From the NCBI GenBank assembly GCA_017416065.1, contig JAFQDM010000030.1, positions 1-64,000 on the forward strand: DNA of 64,000 bases, written 5' to 3'. Shown here piece by piece: positions 36,662 through 45,425 of the stretch. The position numbers and the translations under genes are program-made. The DNA comes from Ruminococcus sp. GTDB taxonomy: Bacteria > Bacillota > Clostridia > Oscillospirales > Acutalibacteraceae. The number at the start of each line of letters is the position of its first letter. Within the stretch, counting starts at the first letter, position 1. The notes beneath the pieces are model-generated. The model was not told the origin of the DNA, ran no database searches, and saw only the letters and a program-made list of their open reading frames with translations.

Positions 36662-38167
36662 ATGAAAAAACTATTATCCTTTGTCCTTGCTGCCATAACA
36701 TTATTGTCCGTTGCAGTATGCCCTGTATTTGCAGACGACACTCACATTGGCTATGTTATCAATTGCAATGAATATAATATTGAGATCACAGGTGAAAACG
36801 AGTGCTCCATTATAGAATACAAAGGCTCTGACAGTAAGGTAGAGATTCCTGAAACAATTGAAGGCTACACTGTAACCTCCATAGGCAAGAACGCCTTTGC
36901 TTTCAACCGCCATCTAAGGAGCGTAAAAATCCCCCAAACCGTGAAAACAATCGGTGAGAGTGCCTTCTTCTATTGCTACAACTTGGGAAGTGTTACAATT
37001 CCCAAAGAGGTAACAAGTATCGGAGAGAAGGCCTTTGGCTTTAACCGCAGAACTTTTGATACAGAAACCTGCACATACACATACAGAGCAGATTTTGCTT
37101 TTACAATTTATGCCACCCCCGGCACAGCAGGTGCTAAATATGCAACAGCAAACGGCTGCGAGCTAAACGAGGACGAGCACTACAACGATTTTTGCACAAG
37201 CGTCACTCTTAAAATACCCTACCAGTGGACAAACTTCAACACAATCTACTGTCACATGTGGGATATGGCAACCGGGGAAAGCTTCACCCCTTGGCAATCG
37301 AATGATTCAAAGTGTGACATCTATACAGACATCGCAACCTACAGTCCCGACCACTTCACAACCCTGAACAGCGACACAGTTTACGGTGTGATCTTCAGCA
37401 CAGATACAGGTGAGCAGACCTTTCCGGCAATATACATCGAGCGCCCTTGCTCCACCGCCACTCTCTGTACAGATAAGACCTATGTGCGTACCCCAAACGA
37501 TCAATCCATCAGACTTAAAACAAAGTGGTGGGGAGCAAGCGAGTATTTGGATCTGAGTGCATACGAAAATGCCTTCGGTATATATAACGGCGCCACTTTC
37601 TCTTCAGAAGACGAAGCCACCCCCGATGTTGCCGTACCTGAAGCACTTTCTTGGGGTGATGCAAATTGCGACAACGCAGTAAACATCAAGGATGCTACTG
37701 CAATCCAGAAGCATCTTGTAGACCTTACAAAACTTTCTGACACAGGTCTTCTGCTCTGTGATTTCATTAACAAGGGTTCTCCCCTCACCATTCGTAACGC
37801 AACAGAAATTCAGAAATTCTGTGCAGATATGCGCACCTATGAACTCATTGGCAAACCTGCCGTAACACGACTGGCGGTGGAACGACCTGACGAATGGTAC
37901 AGAAAGGATATGCAAGCACTTTCCTGGACTGATCCTGACAAAGTTCAGACTCTTGAGGATGCAAACGAAAACACCACCAATGAACAACACGCAGTTTTCT
38001 ATGTTCCTATTTATAACCAGCACTTTGCACTTACCTGCAACGACTACACCACAGAAACATGGACAATCGATTTCTATGCAGCAGATATAGATGGTGAGTG
38101 TGACTACGTTTGCGAGCATTTTGATACCGTAGACGGAAAGCCCCACTTTATCTGGACTATAATGTAA
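36662..38167 (+). CDS. Secreted BspA-type leucine-rich-repeat protein with internal, partly degenerate dockerin
   Basis: 501 residues. A signal peptide spans about 1-22. Next come three BspA/LRR_5 repeats, with the pattern S-I-G-x-x-A-F-x-x-x-x-x-L-x-S-V-x-I-P, at about 50-135. A region of about 190 residues of unknown type follows. A dockerin-like pair lies near 345-405: the first repeat (GDANCDNAVNIKDATAIQKHL) is good, while the second (DFINKGSPLTIRNATEIQK) has lost its calcium ligands. Unlike most dockerins it is not C-terminal; about 105 residues follow. The start at 36662 follows AGGTGA by 5 bases; an upstream in-frame ATG overlaps the promoter. It is probably exported and surface-bound. 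Confidence 0.78.
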   Translation: MKKLLSFVLAAITLLSVAVCPVFADDTHIGYVINCNEYNIEITGENECSIIEYKGSDSKVEIPETIEGYTVTSIGKNAFAFNRHLRSVKIPQTVKTIGESAFFYCYNLGSVTIPKEVTSIGEKAFGFNRRTFDTETCTYTYRADFAFTIYATPGTAGAKYATANGCELNEDEHYNDFCTSVTLKIPYQWTNFNTIYCHMWDMATGESFTPWQSNDSKCDIYTDIATYSPDHFTTLNSDTVYGVIFSTDTGEQTFPAIYIERPCSTATLCTDKTYVRTPNDQSIRLKTKWWGASEYLDLSAYENAFGIYNGATFSSEDEATPDVAVPEALSWGDANCDNAVNIKDATAIQKHLVDLTKLSDTGLLLCDFINKGSPLTIRNATEIQKFCADMRTYELIGKPAVTRLAVERPDEWYRKDMQALSWTDPDKVQTLEDANENTTNEQHAVFYVPIYNQHFALTCNDYTTETWTIDFYAADIDGECDYVCEHFDTVDGKPHFIWTIM

Positions 38168-38184
38168 TATGTCATAAATCAGAA

Positions 38185-38224
38185 AACACCTGCAGTAAAA
38201 TTTGCTTACTGCAGGTGTTGATTT
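38185..38224. terminator. Bidirectional terminator between the LRR-dockerin and serpin genes
   Basis: AACACCTGCAGTAA pairs with TTACTGCAGGTGTT; a T-rich tail (GATTTTTATT) follows on the plus strand and TTTTCTGATTT on the minus strand. Confidence 0.85.
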
Positions 38225-39481
38225 TTATTCTATCGTATTCACAATTCCCGTGAAAACAGGGATGCCTGATTCGTTGTCGTAGATAACGAACACAAAGGGT
38301 CTGTCAAACTTCAGCTCCTTGATCTCTTCTGAGGGAGCGCTCATTGCATTGCCCTTGATAACGGTGGCGGCTCCTGCCTTGACACCCTTGGCATTTATCC
38401 GCACAAAAGCTTCCTGAGTAACGTCAGAAACAAACATCTTATCTGAGTTGCTCAATGCAGAAAAATCCGCTTTGTCTTTATCAAAAGCATCTGTGAGTCC
38501 AAGTGCTTTGAGGGGGTCCGTCAGACTGTATTGTGCCCTCAGATCAAACTGAGGGATAGAAGCCTTGCAGAAAACTGTGGTTCTGCGGGAATCAAGGAGT
38601 GCTTGCCAACGGTTGGCGGTAAGGCTTTCTGCAAACTTTGTGATTTCTGTGTCCTCAGGGGGGAGAAGTGCCGCAAACTTCAAGGGCAGATGAGCAAAGC
38701 CTTTGCTGAAGCCTTTGGCAAAAGAAGTCTCCAGATATGCCTCCTCAGAGGTCATATATGATGCGGTGGTATCGCCCTTTGCTCCACGGAATACCCCGTC
38801 TTTTATATCTCCCTCCTCGTAGGGAGTAACCCATTCGTCGTCAAAAAGCGCCGCATTGACGATCATAGCCTTTGTATCCTCGGCTATGTCTCCTACCGCT
38901 TCCCTGATCTCTCCGTCTGTATTCTCAGATATCCATTCGTTAATAATATCCTTTGCATCCGTGAGCACTACCCTCTGCACCTCGGCATCATAGTAGTTCA
39001 CGGCAGATTGCAGAAAAGAGGGTTTAACGTCAAAGCTGTCGTCAAGCCAAAGAGAGTTGGCAGAAGTCATTTTCCATTCTTTTGTATTAAAGGAAGAAAG
39101 TCTTGAATTAAGGTAATGATTTCCGCTGTTGATAACCGCCGTGTCTTCTCCGCTGCCCAGAACATCTCTGAGCTGTTTGCGGGTACTGTTTGCGGCACCG
39201 TTTGCAAGCATAGACAAGGCTGTTGCCGCGCTGTGGGGAGAAAGCACCACGTTGTCCTCGTTACTTGCAAGCTGTGAGAGCAGCTCAAAAGCAAACTCCG
39301 TTGCACCTGCGGTGTAGTCTTCGTAGCCTTCGGGGGCTTCTGCCTCCTCTGACATAAAATCATATACAGGGATATCCTCACTCTTTTTGTAGTCGTTCAG
39401 AAGTGAGTGGTCATCTTCATTGCAAGCACAAAGAGAACAAAGCATAAACACAAGCATAATCAAACAAACTGATCTTTTCAT
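38225..39481 (-). CDS. Serpin-family protease inhibitor, predicted lipoprotein
   Basis: 418 residues. The N-terminus has a hydrophobic stretch ending in a probable lipobox, LCAC. The serpin body has NVVLSPHSAATALSMLANGA, LWLDDSF, AMIVNAALFDDEW, and the hinge and breach region VRINAKGVKAGAATVIKGNAM, then FDRPFVFVIYDNESGIPVFTG. Small residues at hinge positions P12 to P9 suggest an inhibitory type; the reactive-centre residue cannot be fixed by eye. The start at 39481 follows GGAGGAG. Serpins are rare in bacteria but known in gut Clostridia, sometimes with dockerins; this one uses a lipid anchor instead. Confidence 0.92.
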   Translation of the reverse strand: MKRSVCLIMLVFMLCSLCACNEDDHSLLNDYKKSEDIPVYDFMSEEAEAPEGYEDYTAGATEFAFELLSQLASNEDNVVLSPHSAATALSMLANGAANSTRKQLRDVLGSGEDTAVINSGNHYLNSRLSSFNTKEWKMTSANSLWLDDSFDVKPSFLQSAVNYYDAEVQRVVLTDAKDIINEWISENTDGEIREAVGDIAEDTKAMIVNAALFDDEWVTPYEEGDIKDGVFRGAKGDTTASYMTSEEAYLETSFAKGFSKGFAHLPLKFAALLPPEDTEITKFAESLTANRWQALLDSRRTTVFCKASIPQFDLRAQYSLTDPLKALGLTDAFDKDKADFSALSNSDKMFVSDVTQEAFVRINAKGVKAGAATVIKGNAMSAPSEEIKELKFDRPFVFVIYDNESGIPVFTGIVNTIE

Positions 39482-39523
39482 ATAGTACTCCTCCTGTGTG
39501 AAATTTTGCATATCTACACATAT

Positions 39524-39552
39524 ATATTAATGCAAATCAAAGTAAAATTCAA
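39524..39552 (-). promoter_or_regulatory. sigA-type promoter of the serpin gene
   Basis: On the minus strand TTGAAT, 17 bases, TAATAT, about 45 bases before the start codon. Confidence 0.7.
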
Positions 39553-39649
39553 CAAGCTTGGCAAAATTTATCTCCAAATAATAATTGAGTCCAAAAAAAC
39601 GCCATTCCACAGACAGAAGTTTGGAAGTTTTACCATAGGGAAAATGCGG

Positions 39650-39679
39650 TTTACATCTTCCTTTTTTTTAAGGTTTAAT
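39650..39679 (+). promoter_or_regulatory. Possible promoter of the VanW gene
   Basis: TTTACA, 18 bases, TTTAAT, about 60 bases before the start codon. The match is weaker than at other genes of the window. Confidence 0.4.
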
Positions 39680-39742
39680 GTATTATATATTTGAATGCGA
39701 AAATATATTTAACACTATCTTTTTTCTGAAGAGGTTATGATA

Positions 39743-41329
39743 ATGACAACAAAGACTAACTTTGAAAAAATCACAAGATCTTCTTTTAAAAGCAAGCTTC
39801 ACGGCATAATATCATCAGTTATGCTGATGCTGTGCGTTGTGTCCCTTCTGGCAAGCTTCTCTGCTTGCAATCAAAAGAAGGAGCCCACTCCCTCTCAGGA
39901 CCAGCCCACAACAGCCGCAACCATCGACGAGGCAACCTACACCTTTGCAGACGGCATATACATCGGCTCTGCAAGCGTAGGCAACAAGACCTATGCAGAA
40001 GCAAGAGAAATTGCAAATGCAGAAGCAGAAAATGCAATCAAGGACTTCACGCTGAACGTTAAGGCAGACGACAAAACCTACACCTACGCGAAGACTGATT
40101 TCACCTTTGCCAACAACGTTGAAGCACTCCTGCTTGAAGCCGCCGACTATAACAACGGCATCTCTGACACAGATACCACCGAAAACAAGATCTTTGATAT
40201 TTCTATTCAGGTTGAAGAGGCTTCCGTTACCGCTAAGATAGAGGAAATTGCAAAAGAAGTTGACCTTGAGCCTGTTAATTCCACCATCAAAGAAGGCAGA
40301 GGAGACAAGGTCTCCGTCACAAAATCCAAGGTAGGTTACGAGCTCGACCGCGATGCACTCACAAGCAGTATGGTTGATGCCATTTCTACCCTCTCAAAGG
40401 GAGAAAAAAGCAAGCTCACCGTTACCGCCAAGATCAACGAGATTCAGCCCTCACTTACCTACGATGACTTAAACGGCAAGATCACTCTGCTCTCTTCATT
40501 TGAAACCTACTCCACCAACACCGCAGACGGAAACCACAATATGGCACTTGCTCTGGATTCCTGCAACGGCTCTGTTATCGGACCCGGCGAAGTGTGGTCG
40601 TTCAACGATTGCACAGGCAACAGCAACCTTACCTCTTTGGGTTACCGCCCTGCAACGGTTATCATCGGCGGTGAGCTGGTGCCCGGAATCGGCGGCGGAC
40701 TGTGTCAGTCCAGCACCACCATCTACAATGCCGCCATCCGCACAAATATGGAGATCGTTGAGCGCTACTGCCACTACTTCCAGTCCACCTATGTAGATGC
40801 AGGCCTTGACGCTACCATCGACTGGCCAAACCTCGACTTAAAGCTTAAGAACCCCACGGAATACCCCATGTATATGCAGTGCTATATGTCAGGCACCACC
40901 CTCTATTGCAACATTTACGGATATCAGGATCCCTCCTTTGACGAGGTTCAGATAGATTCCTACATCTACGATGCAAACAGAGCAGAAAACTACTACAAGG
41001 CAGCTGCAACCCGCACATTTCTGAAAAACGGCAAGGTTGTGCTTGAGGAAAATCTCCCCGGCTCCACATATCACTATGTTTCTCCAAGTGATGAAAACAC
41101 AGAGCCAACGGAAACAACGGCTCCCACAAAGCCCGCAAAACCCAACAAACCTAACAAGCCCAACAAACCCACCACAACAAAGCCGGCAGAAACAACAGCT
41201 CCTGTAACGGATGCTCCCGAAACAACGGTCAAGCCTACAACTCCCGCTACCCCCACAGCTCCCGTAACACCCGCTGACCCCACGGAGCCGGTTGCAACTC
41301 AACCCATTACAACTCCCATTCAGTATTAA
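39743..41329 (+). CDS. VanW family protein with Pro/Thr-rich C-terminal wall-spanning tail
   Basis: 528 residues. The N-terminal hydrophobic segment (about 20-42) ends in SACN and may be a signal or a lipoprotein site. YoaR-like peptidoglycan-binding/PG4-type regions (about 60-250) come next. The VanW core contains GPGEVWSFNDCTGN and the G-G-G-L-C-Q-S-S-T-T-I-Y-N-A motif. The last 95 residues are a repetitive (PNKP)n and Thr/Pro/Glu tail, probably disordered and crossing the wall. The second ATG (39743) is preferred because GAAGAGG lies 8 bases ahead. The function of VanW proteins is not known beyond a link to the vancomycin B cluster. Confidence 0.9.
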   Translation: MTTKTNFEKITRSSFKSKLHGIISSVMLMLCVVSLLASFSACNQKKEPTPSQDQPTTAATIDEATYTFADGIYIGSASVGNKTYAEAREIANAEAENAIKDFTLNVKADDKTYTYAKTDFTFANNVEALLLEAADYNNGISDTDTTENKIFDISIQVEEASVTAKIEEIAKEVDLEPVNSTIKEGRGDKVSVTKSKVGYELDRDALTSSMVDAISTLSKGEKSKLTVTAKINEIQPSLTYDDLNGKITLLSSFETYSTNTADGNHNMALALDSCNGSVIGPGEVWSFNDCTGNSNLTSLGYRPATVIIGGELVPGIGGGLCQSSTTIYNAAIRTNMEIVERYCHYFQSTYVDAGLDATIDWPNLDLKLKNPTEYPMYMQCYMSGTTLYCNIYGYQDPSFDEVQIDSYIYDANRAENYYKAAATRTFLKNGKVVLEENLPGSTYHYVSPSDENTEPTETTAPTKPAKPNKPNKPNKPTTTKPAETTAPVTDAPETTVKPTTPATPTAPVTPADPTEPVATQPITTPIQY

Positions 41330-41361
41330 TACATAAATACAGATTCATACGATGAATTAAC

Positions 41362-41407
41362 AAACTCCCTTTTGCAAATGCTACTAAAAATGCAAAGGGA
41401 GTTTTTT
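41362..41407 (+). terminator. Terminator whose 3' arm contains the spoVAD ribosome binding site
   Basis: AAACTCCC and TTTTGCA pair with TGCAAA and GGGAGTTT with one bulged base, followed by TTTTTT. The 3' arm includes AAAGGGAG, the spoVAD Shine-Dalgarno, 8 bases before its ATG. Folding would both stop transcription and hide the site. Confidence 0.8.
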
Positions 41408-41409
41408 AT

Positions 41410-42426
41410 ATGATAACCCGTAAGGGAAAATATACCATTCAGTTTTCAGACGAAGTAAAGATAACGGGATACGGTGCAGTTGTCAGCAAAAAGGAATTTG
41501 AGGGTCCTTTAGGCAAGGAATTCGACAAAGTGCTCCACGACCCAAAGGCGGGTCAGCCCACCTGGGAGCAGGCAGAGAGTATGTTTCAGCAGGAGGCGTT
41601 ATCCGTCGCCCTCTCTAAAGCCCGGTGCAAAGCAGAAGAGATAGACTATATCTTTGCAGGTGACCTGCTCAACCAATGCATAAGCTCAAGCTTTGGTCTT
41701 AAGGCTTTTTCCATCCCGTATCTCGGGCAATACGGAGCCTGCTCAACCATGGCGCAGAACCTTATTATGGGTGCAATCACCCTGGAGTCAGGTGCAGCGC
41801 GCAGATGTGCCGCAGTAACCTCCTCTCACTTCTGCTCCGCAGAAAGGCAATACCGCTTCCCCTTGGAATACGGAGGTCAGCGCCCACCCTCTGCCCAATG
41901 GACGGTAACTGGCTCGGGATGCTGTATACTCAGCAAGGAAGCAACCCACAACCACCCTGCCATAAGTGCAGTAACCGTGGGAAGAATAACCGACCTGGGG
42001 GTCACAGATGCAAACAATATGGGCGCCGCCATGGCTCCTGCCGCCGCAAGCACCCTTGCGGACTTTTTTAAAGACACCGGCACCACCCCGGAAGATTACG
42101 ACAAAATATTCACAGGAGATCTTGGGCAGATAGGCTCCTCTATTCTCTGCGAGCTACTGGCAAAAGAAGGCTTTAAGCTTAATCACAAGCACCGGGATTG
42201 CGGACTGCTGATATACGACAGAAGCACTCAGGACGTACACGCAGGAGGCTCGGGCTGTGGATGCGCCGCATCCGTGCTGTGCGGTCACATTTTGCCAAGG
42301 ATAATGAAAAGAGAATTAAAGAATATCCTTTTTGTAGCCACAGGTGCACTTATGAGCCCCACCTCTTGTCAGCAGGGTCTCTCTATTCCCTGCATAGCCC
42401 ACCTTGTGCATATATCCATCCCCTGA
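41410..42426 (+). CDS. spoVAD: Stage V sporulation protein AD
   Basis: 338 residues, the usual length. The thiolase-like fold shows in GLKAFSIPYLGQYGACSTMAQ (with the conserved Cys), SSHFCSAERQYRFPLEYGGQRPPSAQWTVTGSGC and TGDLGQIGSSIL. SpoVAD binds dipicolinic acid on the way into the forespore. The gene lies downstream of a VanW gene rather than in a spoVA operon, and spoVAE is at 13167. Its ribosome binding site is inside the terminator described above. No sporulation promoter was recognised, though it could lie unnoticed upstream. Confidence 0.95.
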   Translation: MITRKGKYTIQFSDEVKITGYGAVVSKKEFEGPLGKEFDKVLHDPKAGQPTWEQAESMFQQEALSVALSKARCKAEEIDYIFAGDLLNQCISSSFGLKAFSIPYLGQYGACSTMAQNLIMGAITLESGAARRCAAVTSSHFCSAERQYRFPLEYGGQRPPSAQWTVTGSGCCILSKEATHNHPAISAVTVGRITDLGVTDANNMGAAMAPAAASTLADFFKDTGTTPEDYDKIFTGDLGQIGSSILCELLAKEGFKLNHKHRDCGLLIYDRSTQDVHAGGSGCGCAASVLCGHILPRIMKRELKNILFVATGALMSPTSCQQGLSIPCIAHLVHISIP

Positions 42427-42534
42427 CAAAACAGTAAAATTTTCGACCGCTTTGCTCAAAAAACTATTTTCAAATTGCGTATTATATGTTATTATATGAA
42501 TATATACAAACTTTCACCAAGCTGAGGATTCTGT

Positions 42535-43086
42535 ATGCTTAAAAAACTGCGAAAGCTGGATGCTTTGATCATAAGCAAGATCTCAAAGCTCCACAACAAG
42601 GTAAACAACAGAATAATGGCTGTGGTCACCATACTGGGCACGGGAATCATCTGGTTTCTCCTTTGTGTGCCCCTTGCACTGACTAAAGACAACCTTGACG
42701 CCGCCATCAACATCGTTCTGGCGCTGTTCGTTTCCTGGATAGTGGGCGAAGTTACCATAAAAAGTCTGGTAGGCAGGGTAAGACCCATTGAGCAGCTTCC
42801 CGAAGAGGAGCATATCATCAAGCGCCCCCGCCACTCCTCCTTCCCCTCAGGACACACGTCCTCGGCCTTTTCCGTATTGGCAGTGGTCATGGTCCGTTGC
42901 AACCTTTACGTAATCATCCCCGTGCTGATTATGGCATGTCTGGTCTCCTTCAGCAGATTGTATCTTAGAGTACATTATCTGACTGATGTACTGGCAGGGG
43001 TGGTCGTTGGTTTTGTGTGCGGCTTTGCGGCAGTAGGTCTGTTTGACGCCATCACCCATAACCTCCTGCATATTTACCTTGCATAA
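42535..43086 (+). CDS. PAP2-family membrane phosphatase
   Basis: 183 residues and five to six membrane helices. The three PAP2 motifs are complete: KSLVGRVRP, PSGHTSS and SRLYLRVHYLTDV. Family members dephosphorylate undecaprenyl pyrophosphate or other lipid phosphates at the membrane. GAGG precedes the ATG by 7 bases. It follows spoVAD by 108 bases and ends at a bidirectional terminator. Confidence 0.9.
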   Translation: MLKKLRKLDALIISKISKLHNKVNNRIMAVVTILGTGIIWFLLCVPLALTKDNLDAAINIVLALFVSWIVGEVTIKSLVGRVRPIEQLPEEEHIIKRPRHSSFPSGHTSSAFSVLAVVMVRCNLYVIIPVLIMACLVSFSRLYLRVHYLTDVLAGVVVGFVCGFAAVGLFDAITHNLLHIYLA

Positions 43087-43089
43087 AAC

Positions 43090-43127
43090 AAAGTCCTGTT
43101 CATTGACGAACAGGACTTTTAATTTTT
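43090..43127. terminator. Bidirectional terminator between PAP2 and MATE genes
   Basis: AAAGTCCTGTTC pairs with GAACAGGACTTT around ATTGAC; TTAATTTTT follows on the plus strand and GTTTTATGC on the minus strand. Confidence 0.85.
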
Positions 43128-43135
43128 ATATTACA

Positions 43136-44461
43136 TCACGTCAAGGCCTTTGTCTGCCATTTTTTGCTTCTCCATCGCATCAGCATAAGCAATCCGCGCA
43201 CACACTCGTCTGCCGCATTTGCGATCCAAAGCCCATAGATTCCCATATCCAGCACAACAGAGAAGAAGTACGAGCCCAGGGTGCTGATAAAAACCATAGA
43301 GAAAATTGCACACAGAGTGGGGTAAAACACATCTCCCGTTCCTCTCAGACACGCAATCAGCACAAGATTTGACGCCCTTCCGAATTCCAGAGCAAGATTT
43401 ATGAGGAGAAGATTAGAGCCCAAAGCAATAACCGCCGTATCTGCAGTGAAAAGGCCTACAAGCCTTGCGCGCAGAAGAACCCCGACAAAGCTCACAGACA
43501 TCACTATCCCCAAGGCAAGTCCGTATGATTTATACGCCTGCCTGTCTGCCTCTCTGAATCTTTTTGCTCCCACAAGGTGGCCTATCAGAATCTGAGATGC
43601 CTGACCTATGGACACCGCAAAAATGTAGAAAAACATTGTGATATTGTGCAGATAGGTCTTGGTGATAAGCTCCGTCTCCGTAAGGCAATTGAGCACAATG
43701 GAGGTTATTACCACCTGAGACACGTTGTAAAGAAAGGTTTCCAGCGCAGAGGGCACTCCGATCTTTATTATATTCCTGACGTCTTCCTTGGGGAAAGGTC
43801 GCAACAAGCGGAAGATCGAGGGCTTCTCTATTTTTCTGAACAGTACTGCCCCCAGCACACAAACCCCAAGCACTCGGCTGAGAGTGGTTGCAATTGCAAC
43901 CCCCTTCACGCCAAGTCGCGGAATGGGGCCCAGTCCCAGCACAAAAACTACGTCCAGCACCGTGTTCATCACGTTCATTCCCACCGTAACGAACATAGAG
44001 ACCTTTGTCATACCGTGGTTGCGGATAATTACAGACATTGAGCTCATAACCGCCTGCAAAAAAATAAATCCGCCTACAATGGAAAGGTACTCAGAGGAAA
44101 ACCTGAGCACATCCCCCTTTGCACCGATAAACTCCAATATGTTTCTGCCAAAAAACACAAACAAAAGGCTTATAAGCACACCGAATATCAGATGAAAGGT
44201 AATAGACAGCGCCGCCACACGGGAGGCATCCTCCCGCTTCCTGGCACCCAGATACTGAGATATCATAACCGCACTTGCTGTTGAAATAACAGTAAAAACA
44301 ACGGTAGTTATGGAGACTGCCTGATTAGCCGTATTCACAGAGGAGGCCGCCAGGTCGTCGTATCTGCTGAGCACAAACACATCCACAAAGCCCAAAAGCA
44401 TAAACAAGGCCGTTTCTATGAATATGGGCCAGGCAAGATTAAACAGTTTCAATTTCTTCAT
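43136..44461 (-). CDS. MATE-family efflux transporter
   Basis: 441 residues and about twelve membrane helices. Typical MATE pieces include FGFVDVFVL-like LLGFVDVFVLSRY, VISTASAVMISQYLGARKREDASR, and in the second half QASQILIGHLVGAKRFREADRQAYKS. It exports cations or drugs using an Na+ or H+ gradient; the substrate is unknown. It is transcribed alone from a good promoter with AGGGG before the ATG. Confidence 0.93.
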   Translation of the reverse strand: MKKLKLFNLAWPIFIETALFMLLGFVDVFVLSRYDDLAASSVNTANQAVSITTVVFTVISTASAVMISQYLGARKREDASRVAALSITFHLIFGVLISLLFVFFGRNILEFIGAKGDVLRFSSEYLSIVGGFIFLQAVMSSMSVIIRNHGMTKVSMFVTVGMNVMNTVLDVVFVLGLGPIPRLGVKGVAIATTLSRVLGVCVLGAVLFRKIEKPSIFRLLRPFPKEDVRNIIKIGVPSALETFLYNVSQVVITSIVLNCLTETELITKTYLHNITMFFYIFAVSIGQASQILIGHLVGAKRFREADRQAYKSYGLALGIVMSVSFVGVLLRARLVGLFTADTAVIALGSNLLLINLALEFGRASNLVLIACLRGTGDVFYPTLCAIFSMVFISTLGSYFFSVVLDMGIYGLWIANAADECVRGLLMLMRWRSKKWQTKALT

Positions 44462-44490
44462 AATACGTAACCCCTAAAAAATCTATCCCC

Positions 44491-44518
44491 ATTATACACA
44501 ATTATCCGACAAATTCAA
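44491..44518 (-). promoter_or_regulatory. sigA-type promoter of the MATE gene
   Basis: On the minus strand TTGAAT, 16 bases, TATAAT, about 30 bases before the start codon. Confidence 0.72.
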
Positions 44519-44535
44519 TGGTATTTCTTAGGTTG

Positions 44536-44564
44536 TTGATTTTGGAGCATAACAGAGCTATAAT
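44536..44564 (+). promoter_or_regulatory. sigA-type promoter of the MBL-hydrolase gene
   Basis: TTGATT, 17 bases, TATAAT, about 32 bases before the start codon, divergent from the MATE promoter. Confidence 0.75.
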
Positions 44565-44596
44565 TGTAATCATAAAGATCCAAACAGAGGTGCAAA

Positions 44597-45373
44597 ATGA
44601 AGATCACGGCATTGGTAGAAAACACCGCAAACACAGAGGGCTTTGAAGCCGAGCACGGGCTCTCTTTATTCATTGAAACTGCAAAGCATAAAATACTCTT
44701 TGATATGGGTCAAAGTGACTTGTTTCTGAAAAATGCAGAAAAGCTGGGAATCGACCTTAAAGGTGTAGACATTGCAATTTTATCCCACGGTCACTACGAC
44801 CACTCAGGTGGCCTTGCCGCCTTTTTAAAGCTGAACAAAACAGCCTCCGTATATTTAAGTCAGTTTGCCTTTGAGCCTCACTACAACGGAAGCGAAAAAT
44901 TCATTGGTATGGATCCAAGTCTTCGGGACAATTCTCGCTTAATTTACGTAGAGGATTCCCTTGTTATTGACGAGGAATTAAGTCTTTTTTCTAAGAATAA
45001 AGAGAAAAGGCTCCGGGATTTGGGAAGTTTTGGACTGAACACTATGGAAAACGGCGTTTTAGTCCCCGACGACTTCCGCCACGAGCACTATCTGCTGATC
45101 AACGAAAAGGGCAAGACCGTGCTGATCAGCGGCTGCTCCCACAAAGGAATTCTTGACATAACAAGATGGTTTGAACCGAACGCAATCGTTGGAGGCTTTC
45201 ATTTTTCAAAGCTCCCACTCGACTCCACCCTTGCAGAGTATGCAACCATACTCAACAGCTACAACACATGGTTTTACACCTGCCATTGTACGGGCACGCC
45301 TCAGTACGAATTTATGAAGCAGTATATGAGCAAGCTCTCCTATCTGTCCACGGCAGACACTATCGAGATATAA
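44597..45373 (+). CDS. Metallo-beta-lactamase-fold hydrolase
   Basis: 258 residues. The metal site SHGHYDHSGG (HxHxDH) is at about 63-72, followed by SGCSHKGI and GGFHFSK, an arrangement typical of the MptA/dihydropterin-PABA-synthase-like group within the MBL superfamily. Substrate unknown. It is monocistronic, with AGAGGTG before the ATG. Confidence 0.88.
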   Translation: MKITALVENTANTEGFEAEHGLSLFIETAKHKILFDMGQSDLFLKNAEKLGIDLKGVDIAILSHGHYDHSGGLAAFLKLNKTASVYLSQFAFEPHYNGSEKFIGMDPSLRDNSRLIYVEDSLVIDEELSLFSKNKEKRLRDLGSFGLNTMENGVLVPDDFRHEHYLLINEKGKTVLISGCSHKGILDITRWFEPNAIVGGFHFSKLPLDSTLAEYATILNSYNTWFYTCHCTGTPQYEFMKQYMSKLSYLSTADTIEI

Positions 45374-45386
45374 ATATAAAAATCAA

Positions 45387-45425
45387 GCCTTTGAGAAAAT
45401 TCATCTTTTTCTCAAAGGCTTTTCT
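45387..45425. terminator. Bidirectional terminator between the MBL hydrolase and bile salt hydrolase genes
   Basis: AAGCCTTTGAGAAA pairs with TTTCTCAAAGGCTT, followed by TTCTT on the plus strand; on the minus strand the tail is GATTTTTATA. Confidence 0.85.

Noticed and set aside
41120..41180. Short tandem DNA repeat that could be taken for a CRISPR or satellite
   Set aside because: It is in frame and encodes the (PNKP)n wall-spanning tail of the VanW protein; the units are only 9 bases with no spacers.
39743..41329. Part of a vancomycin-resistance cluster because of VanW similarity
   Set aside because: No vanS/R, vanY, vanH, ligase or vanX gene is near; VanW-domain proteins are common in Clostridia without resistance.
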